Assembly (NCBI GenBank): GCA_964243295.1
Contig: CAXTEJ010000094.1
Coordinates: 1 to 6,453 of the forward strand
Reading direction: 5' to 3'
DNA length: 6,453 bases
Source: CAXTEJ01 sp964243295
GTDB lineage: Bacteria; Actinomycetota; Actinomycetes; Actinomycetales; Angustibacteraceae
Both the position numbers and the translations under genes were made by a program. This document shows, piece by piece, positions 1 through 5,418 of this stretch. The notes under the pieces were generated by a model. That model was not told where the DNA came from, did not search any database, and saw only the letters and a list, made by a program, of their open reading frames with translations. Every line of letters begins with the position of its first letter. The first letter of the stretch is position 1.

Positions 1-55
1 TGGCGCGGTGGTCGGTGGCGCGGTGGTCGGTGGCGCGGTGGTCGGTGGCGCGGTG
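1..55. repeat. 15-bp tandem repeat, three full copies plus a partial
   Basis: The unit TGGCGCGGTGGTCGG occurs at 1-15, 16-30 and 31-45, and its first ten bases recur at 46-55 before the sequence diverges. The array starts at the first base of the window and may continue beyond it. Read on the minus strand in the rhodanese frame, each unit encodes the pentapeptide HRATD, so the array is in frame with that gene and would lengthen the protein by five residues per unit. Rhodaneses of this type normally carry HRATD once, near the end of the domain, followed by a V/L-V-G-G-F stretch that is not seen here. Copies are identical, which suggests recent slippage expansion or an assembly artefact. Confidence 0.9.
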
Positions 56-346
56 CACGCCCAGGTCCTGCAGGGCAGCGGCGGCGAGGCTCGACGTCCA
101 CCCTCGGAGCAGACGACGATCACCGCCAGGTCGTGCGCCGCGACGGGCAGCCGGGCGTCGCTGGCCGGGACGGACCGCCACTGCAGGACGTTCCGCTCGA
201 GCACGAGGGCACCGGGCACCTCGCCCTCGAGCCGGCGCTGCGCCGCGGGGCGAATGTCGACGAGCACCGCGCCGTGCGACTGCGCGGCGTGGCCTCGGCC
301 GGGTCGAGCCGGTGCGCGCCGCTGCGAGCAGGTCGTCGACCGTCGT
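1..346 (-). pseudogene. Rhodanese-like domain protein, three frameshifts, C-terminus cut by the window edge
   Basis: Pieced together across frames, the minus strand reads as a single rhodanese domain (sulfurtransferase fold). It runs TVDDLLAAART (about 346-312), then RLDPAEA (about 311-291), then HAAQSHGAVLVDIRPAAQ (about 291-238) continuing through EGEVPGALVLERN to IVVCSEG (about 102), then WTSSLAAAALQDLG (100-59) and the HRATD repeats. The GAVLVDIRP strand, the EGEVPGA turn and the CSEGxTSSLA loop are typical of the family. The presumed catalytic cysteine codon is at 111-109. Each join needs one missing base restored: near 310, near 292 and at 102-100, the last immediately after the active-site cysteine. 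No convincing start codon was found for the TVDDLL segment. Intact relatives often follow a cysteine dioxygenase gene, which is not recognisable here. As written, the gene cannot make a full domain. Sequencing error is a real alternative to gene decay. Confidence 0.7.
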
Positions 347-452
347 GCGGTGAGCAGCGCGGGTCGCCGGCGCCGACGGTGCGCACCGGCAGCAGACGGG
401 GTGTCGGACGCGGCAGCCGTCAGGGCAGGGCGCTCGCTGCCGGTCGTGCACG

Positions 453-575
453 TCAGGGTCGACAGACCGCGCCGCTGACGAGGCAGAGGTCGATGGCGCG
501 CCGCTCGACGAGGCGCACGTCCCGGGTCACCCGCAGCTCCTGCTGCAGCGGCAGGGCAGGTGCGAGGCGGGCAGC
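453..575 (-). other. Unrecognised open stretch after the DUF4396 stop, possible gene remnant
   Basis: The minus strand stays open for 40 codons directly after the DUF4396 stop, in the same frame, ending in TGA at 455-453. The middle reads ELRVTRDVRLVERRAIDL and then CLVSGAV. About 30 consecutive codons here (from about 548 to 465) all end in G or C, which is the coding signature of the neighbouring genes, and the strand-like residue pattern resembles real protein. There is no start codon or Shine-Dalgarno site to make it a gene by itself. It may be the tail of a decayed gene or a readthrough extension. I do not recognise the family. The remaining bases from about 347 to 452 show nothing I can support. 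Confidence 0.25.
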
Positions 576-1110
576 TCAGTGCCGCGCACGGACGTCCGGT
601 GCTCCGTGCAGCGCGTGGACGACCGCGTGCCCCCGGCCGCGGATGATGAGCCACCGGTTGACCGGGACGGTGACGACGAACGCGACCGCGAGCGCTGCGG
701 CCAGCGGGCCCCAGAACAGCGGGCTGCGCAGCCCGGCGTCCATCGCGCCGGGCACGAGCAGCATCACGGCGTTGTCGACGACCTCCATGACGGCGATGGA
801 CACCGTGTCCGCGGCGAGCGCGACGGGGACCGCCGCCGACAGCGCGAGGCCCGACCGCAGGACCGGACGGATCGTCAGCGCGTAGCCGAAGACGAAGGCG
901 AGCGCGACGGCCAGCGCGATCGTCTGCAGGTCGGACCACCCGAGCGCCGTGCCGATGACCATGCCGAGCACCTCGCCGATCGCACACCCGGTGAGGCAGT
1001 GCAGGGTCGCCGAGACGGCGAGGCGGGTGAGCGCCCTGCCCTCGGTCGCAGGAGCGTCCCGTGCCGTGGCCGGCGTGCGCGTACTGGCCGGCGTGCGTGG
1101 TCTGGTCCAT
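576..1110 (-). CDS. DUF4396 family membrane protein, probable single-base frameshift near the N-terminus
   Basis: This is a small integral membrane protein of the DUF4396 family, whose function is unknown. The recognisable domain runs from SATLHCLTGCAIGEVLG through a SIAVMEVVDNAVMLLVPGAM helix to a PLFWGPLAAALA helix, with about four membrane segments. Conserved H-C, G-C, M-E-V-V-D-N and P-G-A-M-D positions are present. The domain frame has no usable start except a TTG at 1247-1245, which lies inside the promoter region and lacks a ribosome site. A good ATG at 1110-1108, preceded by AGGGGAA at 1121-1115, opens in a frame one base off. It gives a sensible His-rich N-terminus (MDQTTHAGQYAHAGHGTG). 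The two frames join if one base is removed near the GGG at 1060-1058, giving 177 residues. H6, H12 and H15 of that reconstruction could bind metal. Its divergent placement beside csoR and next to an operator box suggests copper control. A role in copper handling is inference. Confidence 0.75.
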
Positions 1111-1114
1111 GGGG

Positions 1115-1121
1115 TTCCCCT
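1115..1121 (-). promoter_or_regulatory. Ribosome binding site deciding the DUF4396 start
   Basis: AGGGGAA on the minus strand ends four bases before the ATG at 1110-1108. It is the only Shine-Dalgarno-like match near a start for this gene, and it supports this ATG over the upstream TTG at 1247-1245 that the membrane-domain frame would otherwise require. Confidence 0.55.
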
Positions 1122-1161
1122 GTTCGCGGGACGGTCCGTGTGCGTCCGGTGCGGGCGGCGC

Positions 1162-1184
1162 CCGTGCGCAGGCGAGGCGCACGG
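1162..1184. promoter_or_regulatory. Perfect 8-bp GC hairpin in the DUF4396 leader
   Basis: CCGTGCGC at 1162-1169 and GCGCACGG at 1177-1184 are exact inverted complements separated by seven bases. The hairpin would form in the untranslated leader of a minus-strand transcript starting upstream of the DUF4396 ATG. It has no T-run on either side, so it is not a typical intrinsic terminator. Stem-loops this size are common by chance in very GC-rich DNA, so a function is uncertain. Confidence 0.3.
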
Positions 1185-1217
1185 TGGGCGTGCCAGCGGG
1201 TGGCCGGGCGCTGGTCC

Positions 1218-1247
1218 ACGCTGCGCCCGCCGGCACCGCCGTGTCAA
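1218..1247 (-). promoter_or_regulatory. Candidate promoter for the divergent DUF4396 gene
   Basis: A perfect TTGACA -35 hexamer lies on the minus strand at 1247-1242. The best -10 candidate is CAGCGT at 1223-1218 after an 18-base spacer; it keeps only the A and final T of the consensus. The operator-like box at 1249-1263 sits one base upstream of the -35. Transcription from here would give a leader of roughly 100 bases before the ATG at 1110. The -35 is strong and the -10 is weak. Confidence 0.4.
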
Positions 1248-1248
1248 G

Positions 1249-1263
1249 TACCCCCCGGGGGTT
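1249..1263. promoter_or_regulatory. CsoR-type operator box 1
   Basis: TACCCCCCGGGGGTT is a near-perfect inverted repeat of a C-run followed by a G-run, flanked by T/A. This is the known shape of operators bound by CsoR-family copper repressors. It lies beside the TTGACA facing the DUF4396 gene and 33 bp, centre to centre, from box 2, close to three turns of the helix. It could control the leftward gene, assist repression of csoR, or both. Confidence 0.7.
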
Positions 1264-1275
1264 CCCCTCTCCGGT

Positions 1276-1305
1276 TTGCGATACCCCCCTGGGGTGTGCT
1301 AGACA
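1276..1305 (+). promoter_or_regulatory. Candidate csoR-copZ-copA promoter
   Basis: TTGCGA at 1276-1281 and TAGACA at 1300-1305 are separated by 18 bases and form a plausible sigma-70-type promoter. Operator box 2 fills the spacer, so a bound repressor would block RNA polymerase directly. The leader to the csoR ATG at 1334 would be only about 20 bases. The -10 matches the consensus at T1, A2, A4 but ends in A rather than T. Confidence 0.5.
1282..1296. promoter_or_regulatory. CsoR-type operator box 2
   Basis: TACCCCCCTGGGGTG matches the known pseudo-palindromic CsoR operator pattern, with TA-C-run/G-run-TA-like symmetry. It sits between the putative -35 and -10 of the csoR promoter and ends about 37 bases before the csoR start. 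This placement fits autoregulation of csoR and copper-induced expression of the genes downstream. Confidence 0.8.
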
Positions 1306-1333
1306 CGGGAGTGCAACACGGCGAGGAGGACCG

Positions 1334-1741
1334 ATGACCACCAGCAGGAGCAGCCGGACCGGACGCCCGTCCCCCCGTGGCACGGCGCCGGCGGACGGGA
1401 CGGCCGGCACCAGCGGCGGCACGACCGACGGTGCGGCGGCCGACGCGCACGCGGGCGAGTCCCGCGGGTACGCGTCGCACAAGGACGCGCACCTCAAGCG
1501 CATGGCGCGCATCGAGGGGCAGGTCCGCGGCATCGCCCGCATGATCGACGAGGACAAGTACTGCATCGACGTCCTCACCCAGGTCAGTGCGGTGAACCGC
1601 GCACTGCAGGCCGTCTCGCTCGCGCTGCTCGAGGAGCACCTGGCGCACTGCGTCGCGAACGCCGTCGCGGCAGGCGGCGACGAGGGCGCCGTGAAGCTCA
1701 AGGAGGCGTCCGACGCCATCGCCCGGCTCGTCCGTTCCTGA
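1334..1741 (+). CDS. csoR: CsoR-family Cu(I)-sensing transcriptional repressor
   Basis: This 135-residue protein belongs to the CsoR/RcnR metal-sensing repressor family: small all-helical proteins that bind operator DNA in the apo form and release it on Cu(I) binding. The core starts near residue 48 (SHKDAHLKRMARIEGQVRGI). The Cu(I) ligands are visible as C77 (KYCIDV), H102 and C106 (EEHLAHC); the spacing of 25 and then 4 residues equals that of Mycobacterium tuberculosis CsoR (C36, H61, C65). Y76 precedes the first cysteine as in that protein. This C-H-C set favours copper over the nickel or formaldehyde sensors of the family. The ATG follows AGGAGG at 1324-1329. The first 45 or so residues are a Thr/Gly/Ala/Ser-rich, probably disordered extension longer than in many relatives; no in-frame start closer to the core has a ribosome site. 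It heads the cop gene run and has operator boxes directly upstream. Confidence 0.95.
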   Translation: MTTSRSSRTGRPSPRGTAPADGTAGTSGGTTDGAAADAHAGESRGYASHKDAHLKRMARIEGQVRGIARMIDEDKYCIDVLTQVSAVNRALQAVSLALLEEHLAHCVANAVAAGGDEGAVKLKEASDAIARLVRS

Positions 1742-1801
1742 CGCCACACACGCCGACCCGCACCCGATCCGCACCACCCGAACCGCGCGAGGAGCAGCAC
1801 G
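1742..1801 (+). other. C-rich, G-poor csoR-copZ leader
   Basis: The 60-base gap between csoR and copZ is rich in C and A and poor in G until the ribosome site AGGAG at 1790-1794. It holds the 13-mer GCACCACCCGAAC (1771-1783), which recurs exactly before copA at 3064-3076. No promoter or terminator hairpin was seen, so cotranscription from the csoR promoter is likely. Confidence 0.45.
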
Positions 1802-2008
1802 ATGAGCACCGAGACCTACACCGTCACCGGCATGACCTGCAGCCACTGCGTCGCCTCCGTCACCGAGGAGGTCACCGAGGTCCCCGGCGTGACCGACGTC
1901 CAGGTGGAGCTCGAGACCGGACGCCTGACCGTCGTCGCCGACCAGCCGATCGGCGCGGACGCCGTCCGTGCCGCCGTCGAGGAGGCCGGCTACCAGCTGA
2001 CCAGCTGA
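1802..2008 (+). CDS. copZ: CopZ-like copper chaperone (single heavy-metal-associated domain)
   Basis: This 68-residue cytosolic protein is a stand-alone HMA (ferredoxin-like beta-alpha-beta) domain, the usual size for CopZ. The metal motif GMTCSHC lies at residues 10-16, with Cu(I)-binding cysteines C13 and C16 near the first loop. The C-terminal EEAGYQL is also typical; the Tyr in this position shapes the metal site in CopZ proteins. It carries Cu(I) to the N-terminal HMA domain of the CopA ATPase encoded downstream, and may also pass copper to CsoR. AGGAG at 1790-1794 precedes the ATG by seven bases. It lies in the same direction as csoR after a 60-base gap. Confidence 0.95.
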   Translation: MSTETYTVTGMTCSHCVASVTEEVTEVPGVTDVQVELETGRLTVVADQPIGADAVRAAVEEAGYQLTS

Positions 2009-2061
2009 GCCGGCCCTCCGCTCGCAGCCGCCCCGCGCGGGCGCAGTCCAGGAGGCACCGC

Positions 2062-3018
2062 ATGACCCCCGCAGCGACCCTCGGCGCGTACGGTGCCGCC
2101 CTCGTCCTCGTGTTCGGCGGCGCGTACGGCGTCGGGCAGCTCGCCGGTCCCGTCGACACCGCTCCCGCGCGCACGCACGCCGACGCGGATCCCGGCACCG
2201 GTGCGCACGCGGATGCCGGCGAGCACGCCGCCCCGGCCGGCCCGGCGGCCCTCGACGACGCGCCGGGCGGGCTGTCGATGGCACAGGACGGCTACGCCCT
2301 CCAGCTCGACGAGACCGTCTTCGCCCCGGGTGCTCCCGGCGTGCTGCGCTTCCAGGTGCTCGACCCGGACGGACGTCCGCTGACCGACTTCGCGCGCGAG
2401 CACGACAAGGAGCTGCACCTCGTCGTCGTGCGCCGCGACCTCACCGGCTTCCAGCACGTGCACCCCGTGCGCGACGACAGCGGCCGCTGGAGCACCCCGC
2501 TGACCTTGGCCGCACCCGGCAGCTACCAGGTGATCGCCGACTTCGTCCCGGCTGGTCGCGACAGCGGTATCGCGCTCGCCACCGGGGTGACGGTGCCCGG
2601 TGCGGTCACGCCGACGCCGCTGCCGCCGGCCCGTCCGACGGCGACCGTCGACGGCTACACCGTCACGCTGCACGGGCAGCTGGTCGCCGGACGCAGCAGC
2701 CGCCTGGCCCTGCGCATCAGCCGGGACGGCCGCCCCGTCACCGACCTCGAGCCCTACCTCGGGGCCTTCGGCCACCTGGTGGCGCTGCGCGCCGGCGACC
2801 TCGCCTACCTCCACGTGCACCCGGAGCAGGGCCCGGCCGGACCGGAGGTCGTCTTCGCCGCCGACGTCCCGGCCGCCGGTCCCCACCGGCTGTTCCTGGA
2901 CTTCTCGCACGACGGCGTCGTGCGCACCGCCGCGCTCACCGCACAGGCCGTCCGCCCAGCGCAGGCCGGCGACGCCTCCCCGCCCGACGCCGGGCACGAG
3001 GACGCCGACGGGCACTGA
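2062..3018 (+). CDS. Membrane-anchored or secreted protein with two His-motif domains, putative extracytoplasmic copper binder
   Basis: This 318-residue protein starts with a hydrophobic segment (about residues 7-27) that could be an uncleaved anchor or signal peptide. A His/Ala/Pro-rich linker follows (about 35-65), then two related beta-rich domains at about 76-180 and 196-297. Each copy has G-R-P-L/V-T-D (104-109 and 223-228), then a His, a D-L turn and HVHP: H119, H132, H134 in the first and H238, H251, H253 in the second. The His spacing is identical in both copies (H-x12-H-x-H-P). The tail is Asp/His-rich. Proteins of this kind in actinobacterial copper clusters are usually left as heavy-metal-associated or hypothetical secreted proteins, and the domains loosely recall YtkA/FixH-like folds. 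Copper binding outside the membrane is inferred from the His pattern and from its place between copZ and copA. AGGAGG at 2050-2055 supports the ATG. Confidence 0.8.
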   Translation: MTPAATLGAYGAALVLVFGGAYGVGQLAGPVDTAPARTHADADPGTGAHADAGEHAAPAGPAALDDAPGGLSMAQDGYALQLDETVFAPGAPGVLRFQVLDPDGRPLTDFAREHDKELHLVVVRRDLTGFQHVHPVRDDSGRWSTPLTLAAPGSYQVIADFVPAGRDSGIALATGVTVPGAVTPTPLPPARPTATVDGYTVTLHGQLVAGRSSRLALRISRDGRPVTDLEPYLGAFGHLVALRAGDLAYLHVHPEQGPAGPEVVFAADVPAAGPHRLFLDFSHDGVVRTAALTAQAVRPAQAGDASPPDAGHEDADGH

Positions 3019-3050
3019 CTCCGGGCTCGGTCCCCGGTCGAGCAGGCCCT

Positions 3051-3094
3051 CAGCACCACCCCAGCACCACCCGAACACCAGCCGAGCACCAGGA
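3051..3094 (+). repeat. Four-unit 11-bp repeat in the leader of copA
   Basis: The units are CAGCACCACCC (3051-3061), an identical copy (3062-3072), GAACACCAGCC (3073-3083) and GAGCACCAGGA (3084-3094). The first two are exact and the last two share the CACCA core in register. The 11-bp period is close to one DNA helical turn. The array ends three bases before the GAGGAGGAG ribosome site of copA. Whether it regulates anything is unknown. Confidence 0.6.
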
Positions 3095-3107
3095 TCGAGG
3101 AGGAGCC

Positions 3108-5417
3108 GTGAGCTCTCCGACCACCGCAGCCGGCACCGCCGTCGTGCCGCACGACGAGGTCGAGCTGTCCATCAGCGGGATGACGTGCGCCTCCTGCGCG
3201 ATGCGCATCGAGCGCAAGCTCAACAAGCTCGACGGCGTCTCGGCGACCGTCAACTACGCGACCGAGAAGGCCCGGGTGAGCGTCCCGGTCGGGATGGACC
3301 CCGCGCAGCTGCTCAGCACGGTCGAGCAGGCCGGCTACACCGCCCGGCTGCCCGCGCCCGACCGGCCCGCCGGCAGCGAGGGCGCGCCCGGCGAGGGCCT
3401 CGTCGAGGCCGACCGCGTCGACCTGCTGCGGCAGCGGCTGGTGCTCGTCACCGCGCTCACCGTCCCGGTCATCGCGCTGTCGATGGTGCCGGCCCTGCAG
3501 TTCCGCGCCTGGCAGTGGCTTGCCCTGACGCTCGCCGCGCCCGTCGTGCTGTGGGGTGCGTTCCCGTTCCACGTCGCGGCGTGGAGGAACCTCAGGCAGG
3601 GTGCCGGGACGATGGACACCCTCATCAGCGTCGGCACGCTCGCCGCGCTCGGCTGGTCCGTTTACGCGCTGTTCTTCGGCACCGCGGGCGAGCTCGGCAT
3701 GACGCACCCCTTCGAGCTGACGATCGCCCGCGGCGACGGCTCGGACGACGTCTACCTCGAGGCGGCGTCCGGCGTCACGATGTTCCTGCTCGCGGGCCGC
3801 TACCTCGAGGCGCGCAGCAAGCGGGCCTCCGGGGCTGCGCTGCGGGCGCTGCTCGAGCTGGGCGCCAAGGACGTGGCCGTCCTGCGCGACGGGCCGGGCG
3901 GTCCGCAGGAGGTCCGGATCCCCACCGCCCGGCTGGCCGTGGGCGACCGGTTCGTCGTGCGCCCCGGCGAGAAGGTCGCGACCGACGGCGTCGTCGTCGA
4001 GGGGACCAGCGCGGTCGACGCGAGCATGCTGACCGGCGAGAGCGTCCCGGTCGAGGTCGGCGTCGGCGACGCCGTCACCGGCGCGACCGTCAACGCCGGC
4101 GGACGGCTCGTCGTCCGGGCGACCCGCATCGGCAGCGACACCCAGCTCGCGCAGATGGCGCGCCTCGTCGAGGACGCTCAGCACGGCAAGGCGCAGGTGC
4201 AGCGGCTCGCCGACCGCGTCAGCGCCGTCTTCGTGCCGATCGTCATCGCCCTGTCCGTCGCGACGCTGGGCTTCTGGACCGGCACCGGCAACGGCCTGGG
4301 AGCCGCGTTCACCGCGGCCGTCGCGGTGCTCATCATCGCCTGCCCGTGCGCGCTCGGGCTCGCGACGCCGACGGCCCTCATGGTCGGGACCGGGCGCGGC
4401 GCCCAGCTCGGCATCCTCGTGAAGGGACCCGAGGCGCTGGAGAGCGCGCGGCAGCTCGACACCGTGGTGCTCGACAAGACCGGGACGCTGACGACCGGGC
4501 AGATGAGCCTCGTCGCCGTCGTGCCCGCGGACGACGTCGACGCGAACGAGCTGCTGCGCCTGGCCGGCGCCCTCGAGGCCGGCAGCGAGCACCCCGTCGC
4601 CCGGGCGATCGTCACGGGCGCCCGGGCCCGCGTCGGCGACCTGCCTGCGGTGCAGCAGTTCTCGAACGTCGAGGGCCTCGGCGTGCGCGGCGTCGTCGAC
4701 GGCCACGAGGTGCTCGTGGGTCGTCGCCGGCTGCTGGCCGACGCCTCGCAGCCGCTGACGGCCGAGCTCGAGCAGGCGATGGCCGACGCCGAGCGCGACG
4801 GCAGAACCGCCGTCGCCGTCGCCTGGGACGGGCGCGCGCGCGGCGTGCTGACCGTCGCCGACACCGTCAGGCCGACGAGCGCCGCCGCCGTCCGGCAGCT
4901 GCGGGCGCTGGGGCTGCGCCCGGTCCTGCTCACCGGCGACAACCGCGCCGTCGCGCGTGCGGTCGCGCGCGAGGTCGGCATCGACGACGGGGACGACACC
5001 GTGCTCGCGGAGGTCATGCCCGCCGACAAGGTCGCCGTCGTGCAGCGGCTGCAGGCGCAGGGACGGCGGGTCGCGATGGTCGGCGACGGCGTGAACGACG
5101 CAGCAGCGCTCGCCCAGGCCGACCTGGGCCTGGCCATGGGCACCGGCACGGACGTCGCGATCGAGGCGAGCGACCTGACCCTCGTGCGGGGCGACCTGCT
5201 CGTGGCGGTCGACGCGATCCGCCTGTCCCGCCGGACGATGCGCACCATCACGAGCAACCTGTTCTGGGCGTTCGGCTACAACGTGGCGGCCGTCCCGCTC
5301 GCCGCCGCGGGACTGCTCAACCCGATGATCGCCGGGCTCGCGATGGCGCTGAGCAGCGTCTTCGTCGTCACGAACAGCCTGCGGCTGCGGTCCTTCCGGG
5401 CGCTGGCCGACGCGTAG
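3108..5417 (+). CDS. copA: Cu(I)-exporting P1B-type ATPase CopA
   Basis: This 769-residue inner-membrane ATPase couples ATP hydrolysis to export of Cu(I) from the cytosol. One N-terminal HMA domain carries GMTCASC (C27, C30). Membrane segments MA and MB lie at about 108-130 and 135-153 and M1-M2 at about 170-232. The actuator domain has TGE at 309-311. M4 carries the transport motif CPC (412-414). The P-domain has DKTGT with phosphorylated D456, the N-domain has SEHP (493-496), and the hinge has GDGVND (659-664). M5 and M6 carry Y724-N725 and M746-x-x-S749-S750, the residues that define the Cu(I) P1B-1 subgroup. Length and domain order are normal and intact. The start is GTG, chosen because GAGGAGGAG at 3097-3105 precedes it and it leaves a short leader before the HMA domain. 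It is downstream of csoR, copZ and the His-motif protein, in the same direction, so CsoR control is likely. Silver may also be transported, as in other family members. Confidence 0.97.
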   Translation: MSSPTTAAGTAVVPHDEVELSISGMTCASCAMRIERKLNKLDGVSATVNYATEKARVSVPVGMDPAQLLSTVEQAGYTARLPAPDRPAGSEGAPGEGLVEADRVDLLRQRLVLVTALTVPVIALSMVPALQFRAWQWLALTLAAPVVLWGAFPFHVAAWRNLRQGAGTMDTLISVGTLAALGWSVYALFFGTAGELGMTHPFELTIARGDGSDDVYLEAASGVTMFLLAGRYLEARSKRASGAALRALLELGAKDVAVLRDGPGGPQEVRIPTARLAVGDRFVVRPGEKVATDGVVVEGTSAVDASMLTGESVPVEVGVGDAVTGATVNAGGRLVVRATRIGSDTQLAQMARLVEDAQHGKAQVQRLADRVSAVFVPIVIALSVATLGFWTGTGNGLGAAFTAAVAVLIIACPCALGLATPTALMVGTGRGAQLGILVKGPEALESARQLDTVVLDKTGTLTTGQMSLVAVVPADDVDANELLRLAGALEAGSEHPVARAIVTGARARVGDLPAVQQFSNVEGLGVRGVVDGHEVLVGRRRLLADASQPLTAELEQAMADAERDGRTAVAVAWDGRARGVLTVADTVRPTSAAAVRQLRALGLRPVLLTGDNRAVARAVAREVGIDDGDDTVLAEVMPADKVAVVQRLQAQGRRVAMVGDGVNDAAALAQADLGLAMGTGTDVAIEASDLTLVRGDLLVAVDAIRLSRRTMRTITSNLFWAFGYNVAAVPLAAAGLLNPMIAGLAMALSSVFVVTNSLRLRSFRALADA

Positions 5418-5418
5418 G

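Noticed and set aside
1..55. Tandem array as a CRISPR or origin iteron array
   Set aside because: There are no spacers, the unit is coding in frame with the adjacent gene, and no cas or replication gene is present.
1245..1247. TTG on the minus strand as the DUF4396 start
   Set aside because: It is part of a perfect TTGACA hexamer in the promoter region, lacks a ribosome site, and would add an Arg/Pro-rich segment foreign to the family.
133..1337. Long plus-strand open frames at 133-885 and 579-1337
   Set aside because: They are Arg/Ala/Gly-rich, match no family, and lie opposite the rhodanese and DUF4396 coding frames. Such open frames arise easily in very GC-rich DNA.
1991..2006. ACCAGCTG direct repeat at the end of copZ
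   Set aside because: It is an exact eight-base doubling within the copZ 3' end and needs no explanation beyond coding sequence.
2032..2041. Palindrome CCCGCGCGGG between copZ and the next gene as a third operator
   Set aside because: It lacks the TA-C-run/G-run-TA form of the two boxes upstream, and short GC palindromes are expected by chance here.
1244..3078. Minus-strand open frames at 1244-2284 and 1990-3078
   Set aside because: They are antisense shadows of csoR, copZ and the His-motif gene, with low-complexity Arg/Gly/Val composition and no recognisable domain.
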